A stretch of 45,405 bases of DNA from an uncultured Lachnospiraceae bacterium (GTDB lineage: Bacteria; Bacillota; Clostridia; Lachnospirales; Lachnospiraceae). The translations under genes and the position numbers were made by a program. How positions within the stretch are numbered: the stretch's first letter is position 1; each line of letters starts with the position of its first letter. The stretch spans positions 1-45,405 of the forward strand of contig CAJUBE010000037.1 in the NCBI GenBank assembly GCA_910584725.1. Reading direction: 5' to 3'. Under the pieces are notes generated by a model that made no database searches, was not told the origin of the DNA, and worked only from the letters and a program-made list of their open reading frames with translations. Shown in pieces: positions 25,842 to 35,500 of the stretch.

Positions 25842-26615
25842 ATGTTTCAGAATACATATCCGGTTTTTGAGGCGAAGAGATTATTAAAAAAGGAAATGCT
25901 TGAAAACCTTCGGGATTTTCCCAGAAATTTGTTTGATTTACAGTATCAGGCTTATAGTGACGGAATCCTGACGGGATGCGCTATAAAGGGGAACGAAACG
26001 GGACTGACAATTTTGCCTGGAGTCGTGCTTTATAAAGGAGTACCTTATTTTCTTACCGAACCATATTCTGTCTCACACACAGCGGAAGGGAAATTGGTAT
26101 ATGTGAAAGTACACTTTTGGGATAAAGCCATTGGAACAGGCGGGGAAGAATTCTTTTCGCAGATCGTGGTGGATGAGCAGGAGCCGGATGCAGAACAGGA
26201 GATGGAGCTGGCACGGTTCAAGCTGCAGCCGGGCGCACGGCTCAGATCAGAATATGTAAACTTTTATGATTATGAAACAGAGTTTGACACGGTAATCCGT
26301 ATCCATGCACCCTATGCCGCACCGGAGCATTCGAGTATGTGGCCGCAGATCTGTCAGAGCTTTGCGCGAGAGATGATGAAACATCCCATAACAGATATTT
26401 GGGACAGCGCTTTTTGCATAAGCTGCCTGCAGATGACAGAGGCCATGTCCTATGAGGCGCTCCGCGGGTATCTCAATATGAGACTGGGGCGGAACAGGGA
26501 ATATACAAATGCGCAGATATATGCCGCATTAAAGAGCATTTTGCGGGAGAATGGCGGGAGAGAAGATGAATCAGGGCGCTCACCGAAAAAAGAGGGAACA
26601 TTGCTTATGATATGA
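25842..26615 (+). CDS. Unknown protein, candidate baseplate/attachment component C
   Basis: A 257-residue protein; ATG 25842 with AAGGGAG upstream. Residues 20-90 contain LLKKEMLENLRDFPRNLF, GILTGCAIKG and LTILPGVVLYKGVPYFL, a layout reminiscent of phage baseplate or receptor-binding adaptor proteins and, more loosely, of the N-terminal shell of TssK. The middle has an F-x-L-x-P strand set (MELARFKLQPGARL). The C-terminal third is helical. The similarity is by overall pattern only; I cannot name a family with confidence. Confidence 0.5.
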   Translation: MFQNTYPVFEAKRLLKKEMLENLRDFPRNLFDLQYQAYSDGILTGCAIKGNETGLTILPGVVLYKGVPYFLTEPYSVSHTAEGKLVYVKVHFWDKAIGTGGEEFFSQIVVDEQEPDAEQEMELARFKLQPGARLRSEYVNFYDYETEFDTVIRIHAPYAAPEHSSMWPQICQSFAREMMKHPITDIWDSAFCISCLQMTEAMSYEALRGYLNMRLGRNREYTNAQIYAALKSILRENGGREDESGRSPKKEGTLLMI

Positions 26616-26667
26616 AACAAGGAAGAATTTCTAAAGCGTATGCAGAAAGAAAAAGGAGGCGGCAGAT

Positions 26668-27282
26668 ATGGAAAAAGAAATGGATTTGTCCATAGCACGA
26701 TTCATCAAAGAATATTGGGAACGGGAAGAGGCAGAAGAACGGGAACGTGTGCGAAAGCAGTATGATCCCAAGGAACGGATCACCTATACCTTAGAGGAAC
26801 TGATAGAAGGGGTACGGAGCGGGCATCAGATGCTATATACTCTTCCTTTGGATTTTGAACCGAGACATCTGTTAGACGGGAAAATTGTGATTCCCTATAT
26901 TAAAAACTTCTTTGAGGTGGAAAGTGACGAACCGGAGGCGGTACTTTTTGCCGGTAATAAAAGAAAAGTTGCTTTTTCCCTGTCAAGCTCACCCTGTAAG
27001 AAGATGGCGCAGTCCATGGATCAATGGATCGCCGAGATGAGAGAGCGGTTTAAGGAAATGCATTGGATCATGAAGCCTGAACGTAAAAAAAGCATGGGAA
27101 ATATGGAGTATTTCTGTTTTGCAATGCCGACTTCAGAGGGAAGACTGTATAATGTGATGTTCCGGTTTCATAAAGACGGGGTGTTATATGCGGGAGTGCT
27201 GAACTGCCCGGAGGAAGAGCGTAAAGGTATGGGACTTCTTTTGGAGGCTATGGTTTATGTGATACAGGAAATGAACGGCTAG
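26668..27282 (+). CDS. Unknown protein, possible DcrB/Mog1-like fold
   Basis: A 204-residue protein with AAAAAGGAGG ahead of ATG 26668. Residues 1-45 are a highly charged helix (YWEREEAEERERVRKQYD). The C-terminal part (FCFAMPTSEGRLYNVMFRFHKDGVLYAGVLNC and a final helix, about 148-204) has the strand-strand-helix rhythm of DcrB/Mog1-type domains, some of which occur with T6SS spikes as loading factors. This is a weak fold guess. It directly precedes the first VgrG gene by 14 bases. Confidence 0.5.
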   Translation: MEKEMDLSIARFIKEYWEREEAEERERVRKQYDPKERITYTLEELIEGVRSGHQMLYTLPLDFEPRHLLDGKIVIPYIKNFFEVESDEPEAVLFAGNKRKVAFSLSSSPCKKMAQSMDQWIAEMRERFKEMHWIMKPERKKSMGNMEYFCFAMPTSEGRLYNVMFRFHKDGVLYAGVLNCPEEERKGMGLLLEAMVYVIQEMNG

Positions 27283-27296
27283 GAGGTGCTGGAAGT

Positions 27297-28694
27297 ATGG
27301 ATGCGATTACTTATGGACAACTTGTATTGATGCTGGGCAATACTGTCATGCCGGTATTCCAGCTTATCATCAGGGAAAATCCAGGGTGTCATGGCACACT
27401 GTCTGCGACTCTTGCAGTGGAAGAGGGGGCAAAGGACTATCTTCTATATGAGGAAAGCGCCAGCGTGGCTCTGCTTGTTGTACAGAGTAAAGAATTAAAG
27501 CCATTATTTTTCGGTATGGTTACTGACATGAGTGTAAAGACCAGCGGAAAACAATGTGTCGTGTATCTAAAGGCAGTAACAAGCAGTTATCAGATGGATC
27601 TGCTTGCGCAGAACCGTTCTTTTCAGGACACGGCTTTCACTTCTCATCAGATGGTGGAAAAGGTAATGGAACCATATGAAGAGCAAAGTAAAGTTTTATT
27701 TTCCATTCCGGATGAAGAACTGGGGCAGATTATGGTTCAGTATCAGGAGACGGATTGGGCGTTCTTAAACCGTATTTTATCGAGATACGGTGTCTGCGCT
27801 TTTATTGACAGTGCAAAGCCCGGTATCTTTCTGCGGGCGGGTCTTATGGATACGGAGGAAGATGCGGATTGGGATAGCCTCCCTTATAAAGTGAAACGGG
27901 ATACGGCGCCAGCAGATGTAGACAGGACGCTGAAAGGGCAGTTGTGTTATGAGGTTGAGGCATATGATATTTTCCCGCTGGGCGAAAAAGTACGTTTCCA
28001 TAATCAGGATCTCTATATTGGAAAAATAACGAGAAGTATACGGCAGGGACTTTTGGTTAGCTGCTACAGCCTGTACTTTCAGGAGGGTCTTACGGTTTCC
28101 ATACAGAATAATCCATATCTTAGCGGAGTATCGATCAATGGAACGGTGGCAGACATAAAGAGAAATACAATTCAGGTAAAACTGGAAACGGATGTATTGA
28201 AAAAATGTAAGAAACAATATTTTTTCCCGTTTTCTACAGTGGCGGCATCTCCGGACGGGAGCGGATGGTATTGTATGCCGAAAGCAGGCGACCGCGTTCG
28301 TATTTTTTTCCCGACGGATGATGAGAGCGAAGGATATGCGATTGCCAATATTATGGGAGAATCCGAACCGGCACAGGGCAGTTCCATGGAAAACCCGGAT
28401 GCAAAGGATATTACAATGCCGGATGGTAAGGCTGTCCGGTTTGTCCCGGGAGGAATTCAGCTCGCTGTAGGCGAAGATAAAGGAACGATTACCCTGACAG
28501 ATGACGGAAAAGCAGAAATCCGAACGGACGAGGCGATTGCGATCAGTGCGGCAGAAGCGGTGTGCCTTAAAACGGAAGGAACAATGGAAGTAATGGCAGG
28601 GACACAGATACAGATCATCAGTGATGCAGGCGGCAGTATACGCATGACCAACGACACAGTGCAGATTCAGGCATCTGCCATTGAAAACAATTAA
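27297..28694 (+). CDS. VgrG-type spike protein 1
   Basis: A 465-residue protein with AGGAGGTG upstream. Residues 1-240 have the gp27-like layout of VgrG/phage late-control D proteins, including the hallmark YQETDWAFLNRIL near 148-160. A gp5-like OB domain follows (about 275-355) with NGTVADIKRNTIQVKL and the SPDGSGWYCMPKAGDRVRIFFP block around 319-340. The tail (about 390-465) has short repeated strands (AIAISAAEAVCLKTEG, MEVMAGTQIQIISD) expected for the beta-prism needle. VgrG trimers form the piercing tip on the tube. It is followed by a second VgrG and later a third fused to Rhs. Confidence 0.88.
   Translation: MDAITYGQLVLMLGNTVMPVFQLIIRENPGCHGTLSATLAVEEGAKDYLLYEESASVALLVVQSKELKPLFFGMVTDMSVKTSGKQCVVYLKAVTSSYQMDLLAQNRSFQDTAFTSHQMVEKVMEPYEEQSKVLFSIPDEELGQIMVQYQETDWAFLNRILSRYGVCAFIDSAKPGIFLRAGLMDTEEDADWDSLPYKVKRDTAPADVDRTLKGQLCYEVEAYDIFPLGEKVRFHNQDLYIGKITRSIRQGLLVSCYSLYFQEGLTVSIQNNPYLSGVSINGTVADIKRNTIQVKLETDVLKKCKKQYFFPFSTVAASPDGSGWYCMPKAGDRVRIFFPTDDESEGYAIANIMGESEPAQGSSMENPDAKDITMPDGKAVRFVPGGIQLAVGEDKGTITLTDDGKAEIRTDEAIAISAAEAVCLKTEGTMEVMAGTQIQIISDAGGSIRMTNDTVQIQASAIENN
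28248..28279 (+). repeat. 32-bp exact repeat shared by the two VgrG genes
   Basis: The 32 bases coding for the SPDGSGWYCMP block are identical to 29679-29710 in the second VgrG gene, although the genes differ strongly elsewhere. This suggests recent gene conversion or strong selection at this block. Confidence 0.85.
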
Positions 28695-28706
28695 CGGAGG
28701 TGTGCA

Positions 28707-30131
28707 ATGTACAGCTTACATGATATTAACGTAACAGGACTTCCTATAAACGAAGTATTGGAGTGCGAGATCGAATCCCATATAGGAGAACACAGTACGC
28801 TTACGCTGCTTGCTTATACAGACAACGAAGATGTGCTTTATGAACTGCCGGACTGTCAGGAAGTCACCATTTGTCTGGGGAAGGGAGAAGAAAAGAGAAT
28901 TCTTTTTTCCGGTATTGTGACAAATGTGCAGATGTCAGAGCAGGGACAGATGAAAACGGTTCAGATCGAAGCAAAAAGCAGGAGCTGGCTTATGGACCGG
29001 ACAAAATATTCCCGCTCTTTCCAAAATACAAAAATGACATACAGGGCACTGGCAAGAGAGGTGCTGGATTATTATGAAGACCCGGACAGTGAGGAAGAGC
29101 AATGTGATATGATCTGTGCCGGGGCAGATCAGGAGATAGAAAACCTGTATATCCAGTATGAAGAAACGGATTGGGAATTCTTAAAAAGGGTTCTTTCCGT
29201 GATCGGATTGGCAGTTACACCGGATAGCCGGCAGGATAAATTGAAGCTGTACGTTGGCGTACCGGAACTTGCAGAGGCAGAGGTGCCTTATGATGTACTG
29301 GCAATAGACAAGGATATGGAGTCTTATTACCTTTTGAAAGCAAACGGAAGGGATGTCCGTGCAGCGGATTTTACCCGCTACCAGATTATTTCGGAGCACT
29401 TGCTTGGATTGTTTGAGACGATTTTCGTACAGGGACAAAAGCTGACGGTATATTCCAGCAGATATATTTTTAAGGATCAGGAAATGTGTGGGGTTTATGG
29501 ACTGCAAAACAGCCAGGGCCTGAAACGGACCGCTTCCTATCCCATGCATCTGATTGGTGTGGCGCTGACGGGAAAGGTGGCTCATGTGTCAGGCACAAAA
29601 ATACAGGCGGCACTTGAGATTGACAAGAGCCATTTGGAAAGAGCGGTATTCTGGTTTCCCTTTTCAACGCTGTCAGCGTCTCCGGACGGGAGCGGATGGT
29701 ATTGTATGCCTGAAGAGGGAGACGATGTGCGTATTTATTTTCCTTCCAAGCAGGAAAACGAGGCGTTGGCGCTCAGTGCGGTCAGTAATTATGATGTTTC
29801 GCAGGCGGGCGGAGAAGACAGGATGAGTGATCCGAACAGCCGGTATTTGAGGACAAAGGCAGGACAGGAACTGGCGCTGGCACCGGATCATATCAAACTT
29901 TCCTGTGGGGAAAAGGCATCTTCGGTGATGATTGATACGGATGGAAAGGTTACGGTACAGGCACAGACTATGGTGAAGATAGAAGCAGAAACAAGTGTGT
30001 CCCTGTATGCAGAGGAAAACATAGACATCCATGTATCGGAGCAGTTCATTGCACAGAGTCTGGATGGCGGACAGATCATTTTTGATAGTGGAAATATCTA
30101 TATCAGGGGAACAGAGGTAAATTTTGACTAA
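28707..30131 (+). CDS. VgrG-type spike protein 2
   Basis: A 474-residue protein, 12 bases after VgrG 1, with ACGGAGGTG upstream. The gp27-like region contains YEETDWEFLKRVLSVIGL near 151-168; the OB domain carries SPDGSGWYCMPEEGDDVRIYFP around 326-347; the C-terminal needle repeats run from about 395 (VMIDTDGKVTVQAQTMVKIEAE, SVSLYAEENIDIHVSEQF). Different tails on the two VgrG proteins suggest that each carries different tip cargo or that they form mixed trimers. Its stop overlaps the next start (TAATG). Confidence 0.88.
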   Translation: MYSLHDINVTGLPINEVLECEIESHIGEHSTLTLLAYTDNEDVLYELPDCQEVTICLGKGEEKRILFSGIVTNVQMSEQGQMKTVQIEAKSRSWLMDRTKYSRSFQNTKMTYRALAREVLDYYEDPDSEEEQCDMICAGADQEIENLYIQYEETDWEFLKRVLSVIGLAVTPDSRQDKLKLYVGVPELAEAEVPYDVLAIDKDMESYYLLKANGRDVRAADFTRYQIISEHLLGLFETIFVQGQKLTVYSSRYIFKDQEMCGVYGLQNSQGLKRTASYPMHLIGVALTGKVAHVSGTKIQAALEIDKSHLERAVFWFPFSTLSASPDGSGWYCMPEEGDDVRIYFPSKQENEALALSAVSNYDVSQAGGEDRMSDPNSRYLRTKAGQELALAPDHIKLSCGEKASSVMIDTDGKVTVQAQTMVKIEAETSVSLYAEENIDIHVSEQFIAQSLDGGQIIFDSGNIYIRGTEVNFD

Positions 30132-31123
30132 TGTTGACGGAGGAAAAACGGATGGAGAGAGAGGCAGCCTTACAAAGTTACCGGGAAACGGTATCCGGAA
30201 AGCTTGCAGAGTTCCGCAGCACTATGGAAAAGCATCTCATAGAGCATGGTGAATATTTGGAGAACATAGTGAAATCATGTATGGAACTTCTGGGAGAGCA
30301 GATGGAGAAGACGGGAAAAGAGTATGTATGTTTTCTGTATCTCTCTGTACTGAAAGCAGATTTGATCAGCAGGAAATACCGTATCTATCTTCATGGTCTG
30401 GATATGCGCTGGTATCTGGATGAGGAACCCGCGGAGGCATATATGGATGCGGAAGAATTATTTGAGCCGTTTGACCGTTTGCGAAATTCGCTGGAAGAGG
30501 CAAACAGCGGCTATGGAGGTGCCGTAAGCAGCTACGATATTCAAAACCTGCTCTTTGAAGAGCTGCCGCTTATAGACAGCATGATTTGTCAGATTCTCCG
30601 TTACCGTCTGCGCGACTGGGAAGAAAAGGGGATTTTCGATACAGTGGTTCGTTCGCCTTATTGGCTATTAAAGTGGGGGGAATATCGTGACAGATCAGAG
30701 TTCCTGATTCAGACAGACCGCGTGGAAAAGCCGGATTCAGCATGGAAGGAAGAATTGAAGAAAGCGGCACATGATCCTGAAAAGATGGTTTTCAGCTATT
30801 GGTACAAAGGGAAATGTCAGGGAAAGAATCCCCAAAATCTGGATATGCGGTTTATTACTTTTGAGGATTGTGTGGTGCAGGATATCAGGTTTGAAAACTG
30901 TAACATGGAAGGGAGCCGGTTTCCCAAAAGTAAGCTGAATGGGTGCAGCTTTGCGGGCTGCAATTTGAACGGCGCAGATTTTAGAAACTGTAGTTTTGAT
31001 CATACATCCTTTGCAGGAGCGGAGCTTACTTTAGCTATTTTTCCGGCGGAGAGTATTCCTTTTCTGGAGATTAGCGCGGAACAGCTTCAGACGATTCAGA
31101 TATACAGGGAGGAGCAGGCATGA
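30131..31123 (+). CDS. Pentapeptide-repeat protein with helical N-terminal domain
   Basis: A 330-residue protein coupled to VgrG 2. Residues 1-230 are mainly helical and acidic. Residues about 237-305 form pentapeptide repeats of the A(D/N)LXX kind (FEDCV, RFENCNMEGSRF, LNGCSFAGCNLNGADFRNCSF), which fold as a right-handed four-sided helix and serve as a scaffold or binding surface. No enzymatic motif. Its place between spike and tip genes suggests a cargo adaptor or chaperone for the VgrG or effector, as pentapeptide proteins in some T6SS clusters are thought to be; this is inference. Confidence 0.72.
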   Translation: MLTEEKRMEREAALQSYRETVSGKLAEFRSTMEKHLIEHGEYLENIVKSCMELLGEQMEKTGKEYVCFLYLSVLKADLISRKYRIYLHGLDMRWYLDEEPAEAYMDAEELFEPFDRLRNSLEEANSGYGGAVSSYDIQNLLFEELPLIDSMICQILRYRLRDWEEKGIFDTVVRSPYWLLKWGEYRDRSEFLIQTDRVEKPDSAWKEELKKAAHDPEKMVFSYWYKGKCQGKNPQNLDMRFITFEDCVVQDIRFENCNMEGSRFPKSKLNGCSFAGCNLNGADFRNCSFDHTSFAGAELTLAIFPAESIPFLEISAEQLQTIQIYREEQA

Positions 31124-31641
31124 GATATTTTTTCATTCAGCAGGACAAGGAACTGCCCTGCGCGATCCAATATCGGGATTTTGACATCAACGGAGGCCGT
31201 CATGTGTTCTCAAAGCAAGATGCAGGGCGGCTGAATGACAGCGTTGTTTTGTATCTGAAGGGGAGCGGCAGAGAAGCCAGATGGGATTTTTTACAGAGTC
31301 CTGTGACGATGTTTGACGAGCGGTTCAGGGATATTCTGGAGGCATATGAGCCCAATCTCTTTTTTCAGGAGGTAGTCCTGATTCACAAAGAAAATGCCCT
31401 GCAGTATCAATACGTACACACGCTTATGGAGCAAGTGGATGCTGTTTCGGACAAAACAGAATACTATCCGAACGGAACCGTGAAACGGCTGGTTTTAGAC
31501 TCTTCTAAGATTGGCAGGCATAATCTGTTCCTGTTAGGAGGGAGCCACAGAAAAGATCCGATTGTCAGTCTCGCACTGGCTGAAAGCCTGCTGCGCCGGC
31601 AGTCGATTGGGATCTGTTTGGAAGAAGTGGAGGTGGAATAG
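31120..31641 (+). CDS. Imm11-like (DUF1629-like) protein
   Basis: A 173-residue protein starting in an ATGA overlap. The C-terminal part (HNLFLLGGSHRKDPIVSLALAESLLRRQSIGICLEEVEVE) has the layout of the Imm11/DUF1629 family: a strand containing LF, then a V-S-x-x-L-A-E-x-L helix and a final G-I-x-x-E-E-V strand. Members are found next to polymorphic toxins and in VgrG/PAAR clusters, as immunity proteins or loading adaptors. Since no toxin gene lies beside it upstream, an adaptor role in the spike complex is as likely as immunity here. Confidence 0.6.
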   Translation: MRYFFIQQDKELPCAIQYRDFDINGGRHVFSKQDAGRLNDSVVLYLKGSGREARWDFLQSPVTMFDERFRDILEAYEPNLFFQEVVLIHKENALQYQYVHTLMEQVDAVSDKTEYYPNGTVKRLVLDSSKIGRHNLFLLGGSHRKDPIVSLALAESLLRRQSIGICLEEVEVE

Positions 31642-32544
31642 ATGGGCAACACAGCGATACAGAATGCAGCTGAGGACTTTGCGGAATCAGTAACAGCGGG
31701 ACTGCATAATGCTACGGAGGCAATGCTTCCAAGCATGAGTCTTTCGGACATTGAAAACGCGGCAAATAATACATATATGGAATATAGTGCGGCGGGAGAT
31801 GCTTTAACTGCAGCGCAGGAAAAGAAGAAAAGTGCAGAACAGGCATATAAAGACGCGGTGAATGAGTATATGTTTGGGAATCCCGATCCGGAAAGCTATG
31901 AAAAGATGCTGGAGGCGGAACGGGCACTGGAAGAAGCAAAGGCAGAAGAAAAAGCGGCTGAAGCGTCTGTGGAAGAGGCTGCGAAAAAAGCGCAGGCGGC
32001 ATCAGAGCTTGTGGAACAGAAAAAGGAGGAGCTACGAAAGAGCAGATACAAAGACACTACCTATGTGGTACATTGCGCCCGTATCGAATGCTCCTGCGGC
32101 ATGAGGGAGAGTTACCTTGCCTTAGGTCCTACTCATGGCGTGAAAACCCGTCAAATTCCACAAATGATAATAAGCGATACGGTTCTTGATACAAATATCA
32201 TCAATTTTGGGGGATGTAAGAGTAAGGAAAATCCGACCCTGATTGCGGCGGCAGAGGAGGCGGCCCGCAAGGCGAATGAAGAAATTCAGGAAAAGAGAAA
32301 GAAGGGAGGCTTTTTTAACTGGGTTATAGATTTATTTTGCGGTGACGGGCATGTTGAGGTATCGGACAGTCTGCTGGAACAGTGCGTAGGCGAATGTAAG
32401 GATTGTATTCCCGCAAATGCGGAATGGAGAAGAGGACATGTGAAGGTATCTATAAATGGAAAACCGGTGCTGTTACGCAGGTGCAGTACAAGGTGTATTT
32501 ATGGTGGGCTGGTTACTATACTGCTGTCAGGACAACCGGAATAG
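31642..32544 (+). CDS. PAAR-like DUF4280 tip protein with coiled-coil N-terminus
   Basis: A 300-residue protein; ATG follows the previous TAG directly, with GGAGGTGGA upstream. Residues 1-50 are a short helical region, 55-135 an Ala/Glu/Lys coiled coil, and 145-300 a DUF4280 PAAR-like domain: the Cys-rich start CARIECSCGM, FGGCKSKENP (with NFGGC about residue 189), CVGECKDCIP, WRRGHVKVSINGKPVLLRRC and the closing CIYGGLVTILLSGQ. Such domains sharpen VgrG spikes and carry effectors. A charged helical insert (about 205-230) interrupts the domain. The next gene is the VgrG-Rhs fusion, its likely partner. Confidence 0.85.
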   Translation: MGNTAIQNAAEDFAESVTAGLHNATEAMLPSMSLSDIENAANNTYMEYSAAGDALTAAQEKKKSAEQAYKDAVNEYMFGNPDPESYEKMLEAERALEEAKAEEKAAEASVEEAAKKAQAASELVEQKKEELRKSRYKDTTYVVHCARIECSCGMRESYLALGPTHGVKTRQIPQMIISDTVLDTNIINFGGCKSKENPTLIAAAEEAARKANEEIQEKRKKGGFFNWVIDLFCGDGHVEVSDSLLEQCVGECKDCIPANAEWRRGHVKVSINGKPVLLRRCSTRCIYGGLVTILLSGQPE

Positions 32545-32550
32545 GAGGAT

Positions 32551-35500
32551 ATGATGGAGCTTACTTATCAGGGACTCAAAATTAAAATCCCTTTGGAGGG
32601 ATTGGTCAGTGTAGAAGAATTTAAGCTGGAGGCATCTTTTAACAAACATGTGTCAGTAGAAATTGCATTGATTGCAGAGGAAGAAAAGATTGAACCCGCA
32701 ATCAATGGGCTGGCAGATAATGACGGAATTGAAGTCTATGAAAGTAACCGGGAGGAACTCTTGTTCGCCGGTAAAATAACGGATGCCAAGATGGTGAAGG
32801 ACAGAGGATTATGCTGTCTGAAATTAACAGCGCTTTCTTATACAATGGAATGGGATCTTGTGCCGGTAAGCCAAAGCTTTCTGAATCTGGACGCAACCTA
32901 TAAGCAGGTTATGGATAAGGTGCTTGAAAACCAGCCAAATGCGGAAATTAAGGATTATGTAACAAAAGGGGCCGTGATTCCGGATTTTCTGCTCCAGTAT
33001 GAAGAAAGTGACTGGGAATTCCTCGCACGTCTTGCCAGTTGCTTTGGTACATTTCTGGTGCCGGACTGCCGCTCCGACCATGGACGGGCTTATTTCGGCA
33101 TTCCGGATCTTGGAGAGGAATATGTTCTGGACGGAGAAGATTATCAGGAAACCAAGGACATGGATCGGTATTACCGTATCGGGTGCATGTTAGGTATTCT
33201 GTCGCAGGAACATATGGGCTGGGAGGTAACGACAGGATGCCATTTCAGCCTGGGGCAAAAGGTTCGGTTCAAGGGGATCAGTACGATTGTTACTAATATA
33301 CGGTATCGCACCGTTGACGGTGAATTGGTTCGTTCTTATCAGCTCAACCGGGAAAAGGGGGTAGTGTGTCCGCCCAGGAAAAATCCGCACATATTTGGCA
33401 TGAGCATTCCGGCTACTGTAAAAGAGCGCTCCGGTAATTGTGTGAAGGTACAATTTCACATTGATTCGGTATACGATACTTCACCGCATGTCAGGTATTT
33501 TACATATGCCATAGAGAGCAGTTTTATTTACTGTATGCCTGAAGTGGGGAGTCAGGTTCATATTTATTTTCCCAGCGATGATGAAAAGGATGCGGTAGCG
33601 GTTCATGCAGTACGCACGGAAGGATCGCAGGCATCCGGCAGCTCTGCGGGTTATGCGCAGAAACTGGATTACAAGTCGTTTTCCAATATAAATGGAGCAG
33701 AGCTGCTGCTGGCTCCTGATTTCGCATCCATGTCCGCCGACCAGGAGAGTGCAGCCAAAGTTTCTTTGGATGTGAACGGTCTTGCGGAGATCAAGGGGAA
33801 GAATATTGAAATAACCACAGAAAAAAGTCTTTCCTTAGGGGGAGCCCTGGATGAGGGCGGGATTCCCACCAAGCAGTTGGCATTAGAGGCAGGTTCTCTG
33901 GCATTTCAGGTGGGCGAGTCCGGAACAAGCATTGAGTTGACAGAGGAGGCAAAGATCATTGCTGCCTTTGTTAAAATGGAGGCTACAGATACAACGCCTG
34001 CGGATAATCCTACGCTTGAGGAGCTTTTTGACAATGTAACGGCAAATGATGAGGAAGCAAGGAATCAAATTAATGACAATGCGAAAGACCAGCTGGTGGC
34101 AAAGTATGAAGAAGGGCGCAAGCAGATATTAAGAGGCCTTGGAAAAATTGCCGCCGTTGTTGCCACGGTTGCGGTCGCAGTTGTGCTGACAGTTGCCACA
34201 GGAGGCGCAGCACTCGGTCCCATGATGCTTGCGACATATGCGCTGGGAGCTGCCTCAATTGGTATTGCCGTCTCAGACATAGGGGAGGGCGTCGATAATA
34301 TTAACAAGGCGCAGAGCGGAAATTTGGACAGAGGACATAATTTCCTGCGTGATGACGTGTGTCAGGGAAATGAAATTCTCTATAATGTTATTAAGACGGG
34401 AGTGGATATTGCATTTGGTATTGTGTCTGGAAAAGCCATAGGAAACATTTCCGGTGCAGCAAAATTAGGACGTTTAGCTTGTGGCAGCAAGGAATTGAAG
34501 ACACTAAAAGCAGTTGTTCAAATGGGCGGAAATGTAATTAGTGCAGCCTATAACCAGTATGTTGAAACAGGAAAAGTAAGCTTCTCAACCATAGCAAGTA
34601 ACATGGTCATTGGCATGGCTCAAGGATTCATCGGAACCAGTATAACAGATAAAATCATGGGAGGAATGAATTTCAACAATCCTACCGTGAAGAAACTTAC
34701 ACAGGTTGTGGTGGGAACATTTGTTGATACGGGAATGGACTGGGCGTTTAGTGGTCTGTGCGGGCAGCCCTTTGATTTGGGGGACAGCCTTGGGAGAAAT
34801 GCCTTTGCCAATACGCTCGCAGCCTTTATTGCCGATCCGGTGGATGCCGTCACGGGTACCTACCTGATCCATACCACGGACTTTCTTCTGGCGAGTCTGC
34901 CATCGTCATGGAAACTGGAACGCTCCTACTATTCGACGGGTGAAAAAGACTCAGTATTTGGAAAAGGATGGAGTTTCCCTTATGCCAGCAGAATCTATCG
35001 TGACACGCAGGATACAGAAAATATCCGCGTCCATATGGAGACCATCACGGGACATTCTGTGTGCTTTGAAAAGCAGGGGGATGCCTGGGTGAACCAGTGT
35101 CCTGGTACATCCCGTTTCAGCCTGACCGTGAGGGAAGACGCCGGATGTCCGGAGCAGGAGGTATTCCTGCTCGCAGATGCGGAGGACCATACACTCTGCG
35201 TCTATGACAGACAGGGGAACCTTTCCTATGTGGAGTACCCGAATCATTTGAGACTGCTGCTTTCCTACAATGCAGAGGGGCTGGAGCGCATCACCACGCC
35301 CCTTGGCAATGTGCTGGAAGTAGAATGCCGGGGCGGACGCATCCTGCAGATCACGGATGAGATCGGGCGCAGGACGCAGTACCGCTATGCGGGAGAATAT
35401 CTGGCGGACGTGGTGCATACGGACGAGGGGATCACCCATTACGAGTATGATGAGAACGGACATATCATGTCCGTCACCGACCAGAACGGCAGCCGCTATA

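Noticed and set aside
13941..32544. Prophage tail or R-type bacteriocin instead of a T6SS-like system
   Set aside because: No tape measure, holin, endolysin, tail fibre or portal genes were seen, and FHA, PP2C, Hsp70, DUF4280 and VgrG-Rhs genes are not typical of phage tails; the possibility remains that some parts derive from one.
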